A stretch of 64,000 bases of DNA from Bacteroidota bacterium. GTDB lineage: Bacteria; Bacteroidota; Bacteroidia; Bacteroidales; ML635J-15. Made by a program: the position numbers and the translations under genes. The notes under the pieces are model-generated. The model saw nothing but the letters and a program-made list of their open reading frames with translations. It was not told where the DNA came from and searched no databases. The DNA lies in NCBI GenBank assembly GCA_029558535.1, contig JAKQEK010000071.1, positions 1 to 64,000 of the forward strand, read 5' to 3'. Below are positions 8,862 to 19,470 of this stretch, in pieces. The first letter of the stretch is position 1, and the number at the start of each line of letters is the position of its first letter.

Positions 8862-9670
8862 TGATGTCTTATCGAAATATACTAATTCCTCTTGCAATAA
8901 AAGCCGGTAACGAAATTTTAAAATATTATCGCAAAAATCCATTGACAAAATATAAACTTGATAATTCGCCTGTAACAGAAGCCGATTTGTTGGCTAATCA
9001 AATTATAATTGATGGTCTTAAATGTACTAATTTGCCTGTTTTAAGCGAAGAATCTGAGTTTGTTGACTATGACAAAAGAAAAAACTGGGATAAATTCTGG
9101 ATAATAGATCCTTTAGACGGAACCAAGCAATTTGTTAAAAATGAAGATGAATTTACTGTAAATATAGCTTTGATTGAAAATAACACAACGGTTGAAGGTG
9201 TGGTTTTTGCTCCTGCGTTAAATATTCTCTATTACGGAAATTGCATAGATGGTGCAGAAAAGATTATTATTAATACAGACATGCAACCAATTAAAATGAC
9301 TTGTTTAAAGTCGGACATCCTTCGTATTGTTGCAAGTAAATCGCATTTAAACGAAGCAACAAAAGCATATCTGAATGAGATAAATAATAAAGTTGAAGGA
9401 GCTAAATTTGTAAATGTAGGAAGTTCTTTAAAATTTTGTCTTGTGGCTGAAGGGGAAGCAGATTTTTATCCAAGATTTGGTCCAATCAATGAGTGGGATA
9501 TTGCAGCAGGACATGCAGTGTTAAAAGCAGCAGGAGGTTATATGATTGATATTAATACAGGTAAGGAACTGACTTATAATTCAGAATCCCTGTGCACTCC
9601 GGATTTTGTTGCCTATGGAGATGCAGATCTTATTATTAAAACCGGTGTTTTAAATATTATTGAAAAATGA
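8861..9670 (+). CDS. cysQ: 3'(2'),5'-bisphosphate nucleotidase CysQ (inositol monophosphatase family)
   Basis: Mg-dependent phosphatase of 269 residues that removes the 3'-phosphate of PAP, the by-product of sulfate assimilation and sulfotransfer. Family motifs are VTEADLLANQ, LSEES, the metal site IDPLDGTKQFVKNEDEFTVNIALIE and the second signature NEWDIAAGHAVLKAAGG. The tight fit to CysQ in DPLDGTKQF separates it from SuhB-type enzymes. It overlaps the SDR stop by 1 nt and the cstA start by 4 nt (ATGA), forming a coupled unit. No sulfate activation genes are in the window. Confidence 0.9.
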   Translation: MMSYRNILIPLAIKAGNEILKYYRKNPLTKYKLDNSPVTEADLLANQIIIDGLKCTNLPVLSEESEFVDYDKRKNWDKFWIIDPLDGTKQFVKNEDEFTVNIALIENNTTVEGVVFAPALNILYYGNCIDGAEKIIINTDMQPIKMTCLKSDILRIVASKSHLNEATKAYLNEINNKVEGAKFVNVGSSLKFCLVAEGEADFYPRFGPINEWDIAAGHAVLKAAGGYMIDINTGKELTYNSESLCTPDFVAYGDADLIIKTGVLNIIEK

Positions 9671-11124
9671 TAACATTTACCGTTTCAATTATTATTCTTG
9701 TTGCAGGATATTTTTTATACGGAAAATTTGCTGCTTCATATTTTGGTGCAGATAGTACGAGAATTACCCCTGCAGTTGCTGTTAATGATGGTGTTGATTA
9801 TACTCCAATGCCTTTATGGAAAATATTTATTATACAGTTTTTGAATATTGCCGGACTGGGGCCTATCTTTGGAGCAATATTGGGAGCAGCCTATGGACCA
9901 ATGGCTTATATTTGGATAGTGTTAGGCTGCATTTTTATGGGAGCAGGACATGACTATTTTTCAGGAATGCTTTCAATCAGAAACAATGGAGCCAGTTTGC
10001 CCGAACTTGTCGGAAAATATCTTGGAAATGGGACAAGAAATTTTTTAAGATTCTTTACACTGATTTTGTTGATCTTTGTAGGAGTCGCTTTTGTTAGTGG
10101 TCCGGCTAAGTTATTGTCAGTTTTAACCGGTGGCGGTTTGCAAATATGGCTATATATAATTTTTGGATACTATTTTATTGCAACTTTATTTCCAATAAAT
10201 AAAATCATTGGTAAAGTATATCCTTTTTTTGGTGCGGTATTACTTCTAATGGCTATTATGGTAGCTATTGTTATGATTTTTAAGTATTCAAACGGCTCAA
10301 TTAATATTCATGAATTAAATATACATGATTTTAAAAATTTTCATAGAAATCCACAATCAAACTTGCTATACCCTATGATGTTTATTGTAATATCATGTGG
10401 TGCTATTTCCGGCTTTCATGCAACACAATCACCTTTAATGGCAAGATGTCTTAAAAACGAGAAACATGCTAGGCCGGCCTTTTACGGAGCAATGGTAGCC
10501 GAAGGAATTGTTACAATTATTTGGGCAACAGCAGCAATGAATTATTTTGGTGATGTTCACGGTTTAAATTATACATTAAATACACCTACTCAAGATCCTG
10601 CCTGGATAGTTAATGAAATTTGTAATTCGTGGTTAGGAAAGGTGGGGGCAGCCATAGCAATAATTGGAGTTGTAGTCTGTCCTGTAACTACAGGAGATAC
10701 TGCTTTTAGAAGTGCTCGCCTTACAATAGCAGACTCTATCAAATATAATCAAAAAAGTATTAAAAGTAGATTGATTATTGCTGTCCCGATTTTTATTGTT
10801 GGTTTTCTTTTAACTTTTCTGCTTAATGAACAATTTGGAACAGTCTGGAAATTTGTTGGAATTTCAAATCAGATTTTAGCCGCAATTACATTATGGACAA
10901 TTGCAATGTATTTTGCTCTGAATAAAAAGAACCATTTAATTATGTCAATACCCGCATTTATTCTGACAGTAATTTGTTTTACTTATTTGATTATTGCTCC
11001 TGTAAAAACAGGAGGTCTCGGAATCAGCGGAAATATTGCCTACTGGCTTGGAATAATACTTGCTGTTGTTATTGCTGTAGTATGGTATTTATATTACAGA
11101 AAAAATAGAAATTCTAATATTTAG
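9667..11124 (+). CDS. cstA: Carbon starvation protein CstA-family transporter
   Basis: Polytopic inner-membrane protein of 485 residues with many hydrophobic segments. The conserved CstA N terminus is clear: FAASYFGADSTRITPA, GVDYTPMPLWKIFIIQFLNIAGLGPIFGAILGA with its PLWKIFIIQF signature, and GAGHDYFSGMLSIRNNGAS. Family members import peptides (E. coli CstA) or pyruvate (BtsT/CstA). This is the short form, like Bacteroidota CstA. Its ATG overlaps the cysQ stop, and the operon appears to end here: a repeat element begins 8 nt after the stop. The substrate is not determined. Confidence 0.92.
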   Translation: MITFTVSIIILVAGYFLYGKFAASYFGADSTRITPAVAVNDGVDYTPMPLWKIFIIQFLNIAGLGPIFGAILGAAYGPMAYIWIVLGCIFMGAGHDYFSGMLSIRNNGASLPELVGKYLGNGTRNFLRFFTLILLIFVGVAFVSGPAKLLSVLTGGGLQIWLYIIFGYYFIATLFPINKIIGKVYPFFGAVLLLMAIMVAIVMIFKYSNGSINIHELNIHDFKNFHRNPQSNLLYPMMFIVISCGAISGFHATQSPLMARCLKNEKHARPAFYGAMVAEGIVTIIWATAAMNYFGDVHGLNYTLNTPTQDPAWIVNEICNSWLGKVGAAIAIIGVVVCPVTTGDTAFRSARLTIADSIKYNQKSIKSRLIIAVPIFIVGFLLTFLLNEQFGTVWKFVGISNQILAAITLWTIAMYFALNKKNHLIMSIPAFILTVICFTYLIIAPVKTGGLGISGNIAYWLGIILAVVIAVVWYLYYRKNRNSNI

Positions 11125-11132
11125 GTGTTTTG

Positions 11133-11278
11133 TAATTATTTAGCTGGTTCACAAACTAAAACAATAGCTTTTGTAATAACTTGTCCCGACTTTTCGGGAA
11201 GTATTTGTCAAATTAACGGGAATAGGTAGGTCGCAAATACAATAACAAAAGCGAATAATAGATGCTAGCAAAATATTA
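11133..11278 (+). repeat. Structured interspersed repeat, short copy
   Basis: Shortest member (about 146 bp) of a family also seen at 32412-32596 and 54470-54671. The left terminal repeat taattatttagctggt (11133-11148) is identical to the copy at 32412. The right end (gatgctagcaaaatatta) is degraded. The interior shares acaatagcttttg, cttgtcccgacttttcggga (a 6-bp hairpin), gtatttgt...caaatac and acaaaagcgaata. It lacks about 60 bp carrying two hairpins that the other copies have. It starts 8 nt after the cstA stop. Non-coding; function unknown. Confidence 0.75.
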
Positions 11279-11382
11279 AGTGTTTTTAGTCTGATTCTTA
11301 CAACGATTTTTAATTTATAGTTGTCTTATAAATAAAAATTTAGTATCTTTATAGTCAAATATTTAAGCCTTAATATTAAGAA

Positions 11383-14300
11383 ATGAAAAAGAAAAATATC
11401 TCTTTTATTGGTTTAGTGTTATGTGTGTTGTGTTATACTCATGCACTGCATGCTCAATATGAGTATATTGAGAATAAAGGTCAGTGGTTAAATAACATTA
11501 AATACAGATTAAATGTAAACGATGGTGCAATATTTTTTGAAAATAATTGCCTGACTTTTAATTTTGTTGATCCTGACGGAATGAATTATTCTACAGCTCA
11601 TCACGGTAGTGAAGGCTCGGGAAGAGAACTCGTAAAGGCAGCACATGCATATAGAGTGAATTTTAAGGGAGCAAATAAAAATCCTATTATTTACGCCGAT
11701 TATGCGACTTCGGATTATTTAAATTATTTCATTGGTAATGATCAGTCAAAATGGGCATCTAATGTTAAAAAATACAGACAGGTTACTTACGCTGAATTAT
11801 ATCCTGCAGTAGATTTAATTTATCGTTCAGATGCAAACGGTATTAAATATGATTTTGTGGTTCATCCTGGAGCAGATTATCGTAATATTGATCTTGAATA
11901 TGTTGGTACTGACGGACTCTTCCTTGAAAATGGTAATTTGCTTATAAAGACTTCTGTAATTGATTTGGTTGAGAAAAAACCTTATGCTTATCAGATTTTT
12001 AATTCAGATACGGTGGAAATAGAGTGTAGTTATGTTCTGAAAAAAAATCGCCTGAGTTTTGAAATTCCTGTAAATTATGATAAAACTAAAGATTTGATTA
12101 TTGACCCTTCACTAATTTTTTCAACCTACACAGGTTCTACAGGTGATAATTGGGGGTTTACAGCAACCTGGGACTATGATGATAATGTGTATTCAGGAGG
12201 GATTGTGTTTGCTGTGGGATACCCGACAAATGTTGGTGCATATCAAATTAATTTTGCGGGAGGAACAGCTCCAATATATGGTAGTACCTATTATCAGGAT
12301 GGTTGCGATGTCGGAATTATTAAATATAACGAAGACGGTACTCAAAAACTGTTTGCAACCTATCTTGGAGGAAGTGGAGGTCAAGAAATGCCACATAGTT
12401 TGGTAGTAAATGAATTTAACGAGTTAATAATCATGGGAACTACGGGTTCTCCTGATTTTCCTGTTACTGCAGGTGCCTACCAAACAAATTTTGCAGGAGG
12501 AGATAGTCTTGTTTATGATAATGTAATTGGTTTTCATCAAGGGATTGATATTTTTGTGTCAAAATTAAGTTCTAATGGAACTCAATTGTTGGGTTCGACT
12601 TATGTAGGTGGCTCCGGAAATGACGGGCTGAATTTTAAACTCTATTATACAATACCTGATCCGGTGTCTAATATTAACTATGTCGAGATGCATGGTAACG
12701 ATTCTCTTTATTTTAATTATGGCGATGGAGCAAGAGGCGAAGTCATTGTTGATAACAAAAATATGATATATGTAGGAACGAATACATTTTCAACAGATTT
12801 TCCAGCAGGTATAAATCCGGGATACCAAACTAGTAGTGGCGGTGGACAAGATGGAATAGTTTTTAAACTTAATCCAAACTTGACATTAATGCTTTGGAGT
12901 TCTTATTTGGGTGGTAGCCAAGATGATGCTATTTTTAGTCTTAGTTTATCAAATACTGAAGAGGTTTTAGTTGCAGGAGGAACGGTTTCTCATAATTTCC
13001 CGATTACGGTTGGCTCTTACAATACTTCTCATAATGGTGGCAGTACAGATGCATTTGTTTCTAAACTTGATATGAATGGGGATAACCTTATTGCATCAAC
13101 CTACTTTGGCTCTAATGTTTATGACAATGCATATTTTGTGAGAACAGACAGATTTGATAATATTTTTATCTGTGGACAAACAAAAGCAAGTGGTTCAACA
13201 TTAATTAATAATGCAGGATATTCTGTACCAAACAGTGGACAATTTATTGCCAAGTTTAATCCTAATCTGAATGAACTGGTTTGGTCAACACAATTTGGTA
13301 ACGGAAATGGCCGTCCAAATATTTCAATCACTGCTTTTGCTGTGGATGTTTGTGACAGGGTATATTTATCGGGCTGGGGAAGAGAATGGACTTATTCATA
13401 TTATAATGCTCAGGGAAATTATTATACTTGGACAGATCAATATGGTACTAAAGGTATGACTGTAACTCCTGATGCAATTCAATCTCAAACTGACGGGCAG
13501 GATTTTTATGTTCTTGTTTTAAGCGAAGATGCCAGTGAACTCGAATATGCAAGTTTTTTTGGCGAGGTACACTATGGTAGCTGTGGCTATTCCGGACATG
13601 ATCACGTTGATGGAGGAACAAGTCGCTTTGATAAAAAGGGTCATATAATACAATCTGTATGTGCAAGTTGCGGTGGTTGTCAGGAGTTTCCAACTTCGCC
13701 CGATCCGGGCGTTTGGTCAACTACCAATAATGCTACAAATTGTAATAATGCGGTTTTCAAAATAAGGATTATTGAAAACCTTGCAGAAGCAAATTTTAAC
13801 CCAGTACCCGCAGGTTGTGCTCCATATACAGTGAATTTTAACAACACTTCCCAGGGGTCAACATTTGTTTGGGATTTTGGTGATGGCTCACCTCATTCAA
13901 GTGCTTTTAATCCCACTCATACATATACTGTAGGAGGAACATATACTGTAACACTTGTTGTTGGAGATCCATTGAGTTGTAACTATTATGATACTATTCA
14001 GCGTCAGTTTACTGTAATTGAACCGGGTCAGAGCAATTTAGAGCCTATTCAGATTTGTCCCGGGCAAAATACTGTTATTGGTCCAGTTGGAACTTACCCT
14101 GTAGGAACAACTTTTAGTTGGGTAGTAGGATCAAATCTGAATAATAACCATATTCAGAATCCTGTTGCTTCACCTAACCAAACTACAGATTATATGCTTG
14201 TTGCTACAGGTGTATGTGTGGACAGCGTTTGGCAAACTGTTATAGTTTATGAGCCCGATATAGATTTATTTGCTTATTCTGACACTACTGTATGTCCTGG

Positions 14301-16410
14301 TGGAACAGCAAATTTATTTGCTACTTCCTCCGGTACTGTGGACGAATGGGCGTGGGCTTCAAGCCCTTCATTTTCGAGCATTCTGTCAAATAATCAAAAT
14401 TTTAATGCTTCTCCTTCAGCTAGTACAGTTTATTATGTGCGGGCAAAAGAAAATGTTTGTAACACTTATTTAGTTGAAACAGTCCAAGTTTTAGTTCATG
14501 CATTTAATTATAACATAGTTCCCGCACAGATAATTTGTGTAGGTGAAACTACCAATTTAACTATCAATAACCTTAATACCGGTGATAATCTAACATATAG
14601 TTGGCAGCCAACTGCTCAGATAATTAGTGGAGCAACAACAAACTCACCTATCGTTGGTCCTGCAAATGACCAAACCTATTATGTGACAATAACAAGTCAA
14701 ATTGGATGTACGACAACAAATCAAGTGCATGTTGATGTAGATATAATAATTTTCAGCCAACCCGACATTACACCAAATCCTTGCTTTGGTTACTGCATTG
14801 GCTCTGCTACTGCAATCGCAAACGGCATACCTCCTTATACTTACGTTTGGAATACGGGGGAAGAAAATCATTCAATTTATGAATTATGTGCCGGCTCATA
14901 CAATGTTACTGTTACTGATGGAAATAACTGTACTGCTGAGTCTGTTGTAACATTAGTTGACCCTCCCGAACTTATGACAAGTTTTACAAATGTAGTTCAT
15001 CCTCAGTGTGACGGAATAGGTTATGGCTCAGCAACAATAAGTCCTGTTGGTGGGACGCCTTCATATACTTATCAATGGAACTTTGGAGGCAATCAACAAA
15101 TTAATAATCAATGTTTGACAGGGTATAATATTGTATCAGTAACTGATGCCAATGGATGTCAGAAAATAGATTCTGTATTTATGATTTCTCCTTCTGATAT
15201 GACTTCTGCTATAACCGGTTATAATATGGTAAAGTGTTTTGGTGATTGTGACGGTTCAATTACCGTTAGTGCAACACTTGGTGTCCCTCCGTATTCATTT
15301 AATTGGTCAAATGGATCATCTGGTCAGTTTGTTACTGATTTATGCCCGGGTCCATATACAGTAACTGTAGTTGATGCTGAAAATTGTGTGTCACATCAGT
15401 ATCTTTATATTACAGAACCGACACCTTTAGTGTCGAACCTGGCTATTAGTAGTCCGATTAAATGTTTTGGCGAAACAGGAAATATTAACTTAATAGCCAG
15501 TGGAGGAACAATACCATATTCATTTGAATGGTCAAATGGGTCAAATCAGCAAAATCAAGTCGGAGTAGCTGCTGGTGATTATTTTGTGACGGTAACTGAT
15601 GCGAACAATTGTCAAAATTTAGCAGAGATTAACATTTCACAGCCTACTTTATTAGTTATGGATACTACAATTCATAATATGCTGTGTACAGGAGTTTGCA
15701 ACGGACAAATTCAAACTTATGTTTCAGGAGGAACGCCTCCATATACTTATGTTTGGTCAAATGAAACTTCAAACCCAAATGCGTTTAATTTGTGTGATGG
15801 AGATTACAATTTATTGATGCTTGATGCAAACAATTGTGAAATTACTCAGGATTTTACGATTGTTAACGAAGATTATATACCCGATTTGGCAGTTAGTTCA
15901 AATGTTAGTGAAATTTTTGAAGGCGAACAAGTATCATTACTGGCACAGTCATCTGTAAATGGGTCTTATTCATGGGATAATGAATCTGTTTTGAATAATT
16001 CAAATATTGCAAATCCTGCTGCAACTCCGAAGGAAACTACACTATTTGAAGTCCTGTTCAGAGACGAAAACGGTTGTGTTAACACCGACACTATCCGTAT
16101 AAAAGTTAAAGAAGTTATTTGTGGAGATCCTTATCTTTTTGTTCCAAACGCTTTTACTCCCAATTCGGATGGTAATAATGACTATTTTAAACCGTATTTC
16201 CCATTTAATATGGTTACTGAAGTTTATTTTGCAGTTTTTGATCGGTGGGGAGCAATACTTTATGAAACAACAGATCTTAATGCTTTAGGTTGGGATGGGA
16301 CATACAAGGGCGAAAAGCTAGCAACTGATGTCTTTGTCTATTGGATAAAAGCCAGATGCCTTAATGGTGAAGAATATAACCATCAGGGAAATGTTACTCT
16401 GTTGAGGTAA
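11383..16410 (+). CDS. Giant secreted modular protein: DUF7948-like, SBBP, PKD, SprB-like repeats, CHU_C tail
   Basis: Surface or secreted protein of 1675 residues, likely exported by the T9SS. In order: signal peptide (1-24, ending LHAQ); an N-terminal module beginning YEYIENKGQW; SBBP-type beta-propeller repeats to about 780 (GTQLLGSTYVGGSGNDG, AGAYQTNFAGG); a PKD domain near 803-885 (FVWDFGDGSPHSS..GGTYTVTLVVG); Ig-like segments; about five SprB-type repeats from 1126 to 1495 (PPYTYVWNTG, SYNVTVTDGNNC); and a type-B C-terminal domain from about 1580 (FVPNAFTPNSDGNNDYF..VFDRWGAILYET..GWDGTYKG). The CHU_C tail directs T9SS export, and SprB repeats are known from gliding adhesins. Binding or adhesion is inferred. 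It is flanked by unrelated genes. Confidence 0.88.
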   Translation: MKKKNISFIGLVLCVLCYTHALHAQYEYIENKGQWLNNIKYRLNVNDGAIFFENNCLTFNFVDPDGMNYSTAHHGSEGSGRELVKAAHAYRVNFKGANKNPIIYADYATSDYLNYFIGNDQSKWASNVKKYRQVTYAELYPAVDLIYRSDANGIKYDFVVHPGADYRNIDLEYVGTDGLFLENGNLLIKTSVIDLVEKKPYAYQIFNSDTVEIECSYVLKKNRLSFEIPVNYDKTKDLIIDPSLIFSTYTGSTGDNWGFTATWDYDDNVYSGGIVFAVGYPTNVGAYQINFAGGTAPIYGSTYYQDGCDVGIIKYNEDGTQKLFATYLGGSGGQEMPHSLVVNEFNELIIMGTTGSPDFPVTAGAYQTNFAGGDSLVYDNVIGFHQGIDIFVSKLSSNGTQLLGSTYVGGSGNDGLNFKLYYTIPDPVSNINYVEMHGNDSLYFNYGDGARGEVIVDNKNMIYVGTNTFSTDFPAGINPGYQTSSGGGQDGIVFKLNPNLTLMLWSSYLGGSQDDAIFSLSLSNTEEVLVAGGTVSHNFPITVGSYNTSHNGGSTDAFVSKLDMNGDNLIASTYFGSNVYDNAYFVRTDRFDNIFICGQTKASGSTLINNAGYSVPNSGQFIAKFNPNLNELVWSTQFGNGNGRPNISITAFAVDVCDRVYLSGWGREWTYSYYNAQGNYYTWTDQYGTKGMTVTPDAIQSQTDGQDFYVLVLSEDASELEYASFFGEVHYGSCGYSGHDHVDGGTSRFDKKGHIIQSVCASCGGCQEFPTSPDPGVWSTTNNATNCNNAVFKIRIIENLAEANFNPVPAGCAPYTVNFNNTSQGSTFVWDFGDGSPHSSAFNPTHTYTVGGTYTVTLVVGDPLSCNYYDTIQRQFTVIEPGQSNLEPIQICPGQNTVIGPVGTYPVGTTFSWVVGSNLNNNHIQNPVASPNQTTDYMLVATGVCVDSVWQTVIVYEPDIDLFAYSDTTVCPGGTANLFATSSGTVDEWAWASSPSFSSILSNNQNFNASPSASTVYYVRAKENVCNTYLVETVQVLVHAFNYNIVPAQIICVGETTNLTINNLNTGDNLTYSWQPTAQIISGATTNSPIVGPANDQTYYVTITSQIGCTTTNQVHVDVDIIIFSQPDITPNPCFGYCIGSATAIANGIPPYTYVWNTGEENHSIYELCAGSYNVTVTDGNNCTAESVVTLVDPPELMTSFTNVVHPQCDGIGYGSATISPVGGTPSYTYQWNFGGNQQINNQCLTGYNIVSVTDANGCQKIDSVFMISPSDMTSAITGYNMVKCFGDCDGSITVSATLGVPPYSFNWSNGSSGQFVTDLCPGPYTVTVVDAENCVSHQYLYITEPTPLVSNLAISSPIKCFGETGNINLIASGGTIPYSFEWSNGSNQQNQVGVAAGDYFVTVTDANNCQNLAEINISQPTLLVMDTTIHNMLCTGVCNGQIQTYVSGGTPPYTYVWSNETSNPNAFNLCDGDYNLLMLDANNCEITQDFTIVNEDYIPDLAVSSNVSEIFEGEQVSLLAQSSVNGSYSWDNESVLNNSNIANPAATPKETTLFEVLFRDENGCVNTDTIRIKVKEVICGDPYLFVPNAFTPNSDGNNDYFKPYFPFNMVTEVYFAVFDRWGAILYETTDLNALGWDGTYKGEKLATDVFVYWIKARCLNGEEYNHQGNVTLLR

Positions 16411-16497
16411 TTCTGTTACAATTATTTCTCTACATTCCATCTTATAGATATTAGAATTTCGGACTGTCTAATTTTAAAATGGTTTAGCAATATCAGT

Positions 16498-16528
16498 TTT
16501 GTTTAATTCCTTAAAATCATTAATTTTG
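16498..16528 (+). promoter_or_regulatory. valS promoter (-33 TTTG, -7 TAATTTTG)
   Basis: TTTG at 16498-16501 and TAATTTTG at 16521-16528, separated by 19 bp, match the Bacteroidota housekeeping promoter. The ATG follows 23 bp later. Confidence 0.65.
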
Positions 16529-16551
16529 CCATCTTATTTAAATTTAACTAT

Positions 16552-19269
16552 ATGGACATTCCTGCAAAGTATGAAGCGGCAAAAATTGAAGAAAAATGGT
16601 ATAAGTACTGGTTAGAGAAAAAACTATTCCATTCAGAACCTGATTCGCGTGAGCCTTATGTAAATGTAATTCCTCCACCTAATGTAACCGGAGTTTTGCA
16701 TATGGGACACATGTTGAACAATACTATTCAGGATGTGTTAGTCCGTCGTGCACGCATGCTTGGGAAAAATGCTGTTTGGGTTCCGGGAACGGACCATGCT
16801 TCTATAGCTACCGAGGCTAAGGTTGTGGCTAAATTAAAGACTGAAGGAATTGACAAGAATTCCATAACCCGTGAAGAGTTCTTAAAACATGCCTGGCAGT
16901 GGAAAGAAAAACATGGGGGTATAATTCTGGAACAATTAAAAAAACTTGGTGCTTCATGCGACTGGGATAGAACCTGTTTTACAATGGACGAAATAAGGTC
17001 GGATTCTGTTATACGTGTTTTCGTTGATTTGTACGAAAAAGGTCTTATTTATCGTGGCGTAAGAATGGTAAACTGGGACCCCGAGGCAAAAACAGCTGTC
17101 TCGGATGAAGAAGTTATTTATACAGAGGAAAACAGCAAACTTTATTATGTAAAATATCAAATAGAGAATGAAAATAATTTTGTAACAATTGCTACAACAC
17201 GTCCTGAAACAATTCTTGGTGATACTGCCGTATGTGTTAATCCAAATGATAAAAGATTTAAGCATTTAAAAGGTAAGAAAGTAATTGTTCCAATGGTAAA
17301 TCGTGTTGTTCCGGTGATTTTTGACGACTATGTTGATATGGAATTCGGAACAGGCTGTTTGAAAATTACTCCTGCTCATGATATTAATGACTATGAAATC
17401 GGTATTCGTCACAACCTGCAATCTATTGATATTTTTACAGATGATGGAACTTTGAGCAATGAGGCTGTTTTGTTTGTTGGTCAGGATAGATTCGTTGCAC
17501 GCAAGTCTGCTGTTGCAGAACTCGAAAAACTCGGAATTATCGAAAAAATTGAAGATTATAACAATAAGATAGGTCGTTCTGAAAGGACCAATTCTGTTAT
17601 TGAACCAAAACTTTCTATGCAGTGGTTCCTGAAAATGGAGGAATTGTCAAAACCTGCTCTTGAAGCAGTTGAGAAAGGAGATATAAACATAATTCCGGCA
17701 AAATATAAAAATGTATATCGTCACTGGATGGAGAATGTAAGGGACTGGTGCATTAGTCGTCAACTGTGGTGGGGACACAGGATACCTGCATATTATTTAC
17801 CTGATTCAAACGACTTTGTTGTTGCCGAAACTATCGAAAAGGCTCTAGAAAAAGCCAGACAAGTATTAGGTAACGACTCTTTAAAAATAAGCGATTTACA
17901 TCAGGAAGAGGACGTTCTTGATACCTGGTTTAGTTCATGGTTATGGCCTATTTCAGTTTTTGATGGAATTTTACATCCTGATAATCCTCAATTCAAATAT
18001 TATTATCCGACAAATGATTTGATTACTGCTCCGGAAATATTATTTTTCTGGGTAGCACGTATGATTATTGCCGGTTACGAATATCCTAAACAAAAACCAT
18101 TCAGCAATGTGTATTTACATGGTATTGTGCGGGATAATCTGAGACGTAAAATGTCGAAATCATTAAATAATTCGCCCAATCCAATCGGGCTAATACTAGA
18201 TTATGGTGCTGATGGTGTACGTTTTAGCATGTTGTCATGTTCTGCAGCTGGAAACGACTTGATGTTTGACTCACGACCTAAAGTGAAAATTGAAAATGGC
18301 AAAGAGGTTTTTGAGACACGAATAGATAGGGATGGAAATAAAGAAATTGTTTATGAGAGTACTTTATGCGAACAGGGACGTAATTTCGCAAACAAAATCT
18401 GGAATGCTTTCCGGTTAGTAAGGAATTGGTCAGTAGATGAGAATATTCCACAGCCCGAGCATTCAAAAGCTGCTGTTGATTGGCTTGATGCAAAAATCAA
18501 CGAGACAATCGGAATTTTAAATCAACAATTTGATAGTTTCCGTTTGTCTGAGGCGCTGATGACTGTTTATAAACTGTTTTGGGATGATTTTTCAGCCTGG
18601 TATCTGGAAATCGTTAAACCTGAATATCAAAAACCTATTGATAAAATTACCTATAATCAAAGTCTGGAGTTTTTCAAAAAACTTAACTTATTAATTTCAC
18701 CCTTTATGCCATTTATAACCGAAGAGTTATGGCAGTTTATGAGGAACGATACAGAAGTTGAATCAATAGTTTCAGCTAAATGGCCAGATACAAAAGAAAG
18801 CGATAAAAATTGTGTCAAAGGTTTTGCATCAAGCACAGAGGTAATTGCCGGAATCCGCACCATTCGTCAGGAAAAGAATCTGCCGATGAAAGAAAAACTA
18901 AACCTTCATATTATTCTACATGGTGATTATGATAACAGATTTGATTCAGTGATTAAAAAGCTTGGCAATTTAGAAACCATTCAATTCGTGGAGGAAAAGC
19001 CGGTTTTAGCAGCAGGATTTATCGTTAAATCTCACGAGTATTTTATTCCGCTTGGTACTATGGTTAACAAGGAGGAAGAAATTAAAAAACTGCAGGATGA
19101 GTTGAAATATGCCGAAGGTTTTTTGAAGTCTGTGATGGCAAAATTATCGAATGAAAAATTTGTAAAAAATGCCCCTCCGACAGTAATTGAAAACGAACGA
19201 AAAAAACAGGCAGACGCTGAATCTAAAATCACTATTCTTAAAGAACAAATTGCCGGGTTGAAAGGATAG
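16552..19269 (+). CDS. valS: Valyl-tRNA synthetase
   Basis: Class I aminoacyl-tRNA synthetase, 905 residues, charging tRNA-Val. It has the HIGH-type motif HMGH (50-53) after PPPNVTGVL, then [10 protein letters not shown], and an editing (CP1) insertion around 190-340 ([34 protein letters not shown]). Also present are [34 protein letters not shown], and the KMSKS loop (533-537) followed by LNNSPNP. The anticodon-binding domain and a C-terminal coiled-coil arm ([19 protein letters not shown]) complete the family layout. It has its own promoter and is probably monocistronic. Confidence 0.97.
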   Translation: MDIPAKYEAAKIEEKWYKYWLEKKLFHSEPDSREPYVNVIPPPNVTGVLHMGHMLNNTIQDVLVRRARMLGKNAVWVPGTDHASIATEAKVVAKLKTEGIDKNSITREEFLKHAWQWKEKHGGIILEQLKKLGASCDWDRTCFTMDEIRSDSVIRVFVDLYEKGLIYRGVRMVNWDPEAKTAVSDEEVIYTEENSKLYYVKYQIENENNFVTIATTRPETILGDTAVCVNPNDKRFKHLKGKKVIVPMVNRVVPVIFDDYVDMEFGTGCLKITPAHDINDYEIGIRHNLQSIDIFTDDGTLSNEAVLFVGQDRFVARKSAVAELEKLGIIEKIEDYNNKIGRSERTNSVIEPKLSMQWFLKMEELSKPALEAVEKGDINIIPAKYKNVYRHWMENVRDWCISRQLWWGHRIPAYYLPDSNDFVVAETIEKALEKARQVLGNDSLKISDLHQEEDVLDTWFSSWLWPISVFDGILHPDNPQFKYYYPTNDLITAPEILFFWVARMIIAGYEYPKQKPFSNVYLHGIVRDNLRRKMSKSLNNSPNPIGLILDYGADGVRFSMLSCSAAGNDLMFDSRPKVKIENGKEVFETRIDRDGNKEIVYESTLCEQGRNFANKIWNAFRLVRNWSVDENIPQPEHSKAAVDWLDAKINETIGILNQQFDSFRLSEALMTVYKLFWDDFSAWYLEIVKPEYQKPIDKITYNQSLEFFKKLNLLISPFMPFITEELWQFMRNDTEVESIVSAKWPDTKESDKNCVKGFASSTEVIAGIRTIRQEKNLPMKEKLNLHIILHGDYDNRFDSVIKKLGNLETIQFVEEKPVLAAGFIVKSHEYFIPLGTMVNKEEEIKKLQDELKYAEGFLKSVMAKLSNEKFVKNAPPTVIENERKKQADAESKITILKEQIAGLKG

Positions 19270-19312
19270 AAATGAACTTTTATATTGTCTATTAAGCCAA
19301 ATGATTCAAGTC

Positions 19313-19425
19313 ATTAAAGTCCTGAAGGAACTTAATATCGTTAACCCGAAATCCGAAATCCGGAATCCGAAATTCGGAACCCTCAATTAATAATCCTAAA
19401 GTCCCGTTAGGGACGATATATGAAA
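19313..19425. repeat. Paired small hairpins around an atccgaaatccgg tandem
   Basis: Two related short palindromes, taaagtcctgaaggaactta near 19313-19332 and taaagtcccgttagggac near 19396-19413, each followed by a gatat/atatcg sequence, flank a run of near-repeats of atccgaa (19345-19377). This is non-coding and lies between convergent valS and adk. It looks like decayed palindromic repeat DNA. Confidence 0.4.
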
Positions 19426-19470
19426 TCTGTCTGCAGTCATTTTCGAGATTTGTAACAGTAGGTCTTATAG

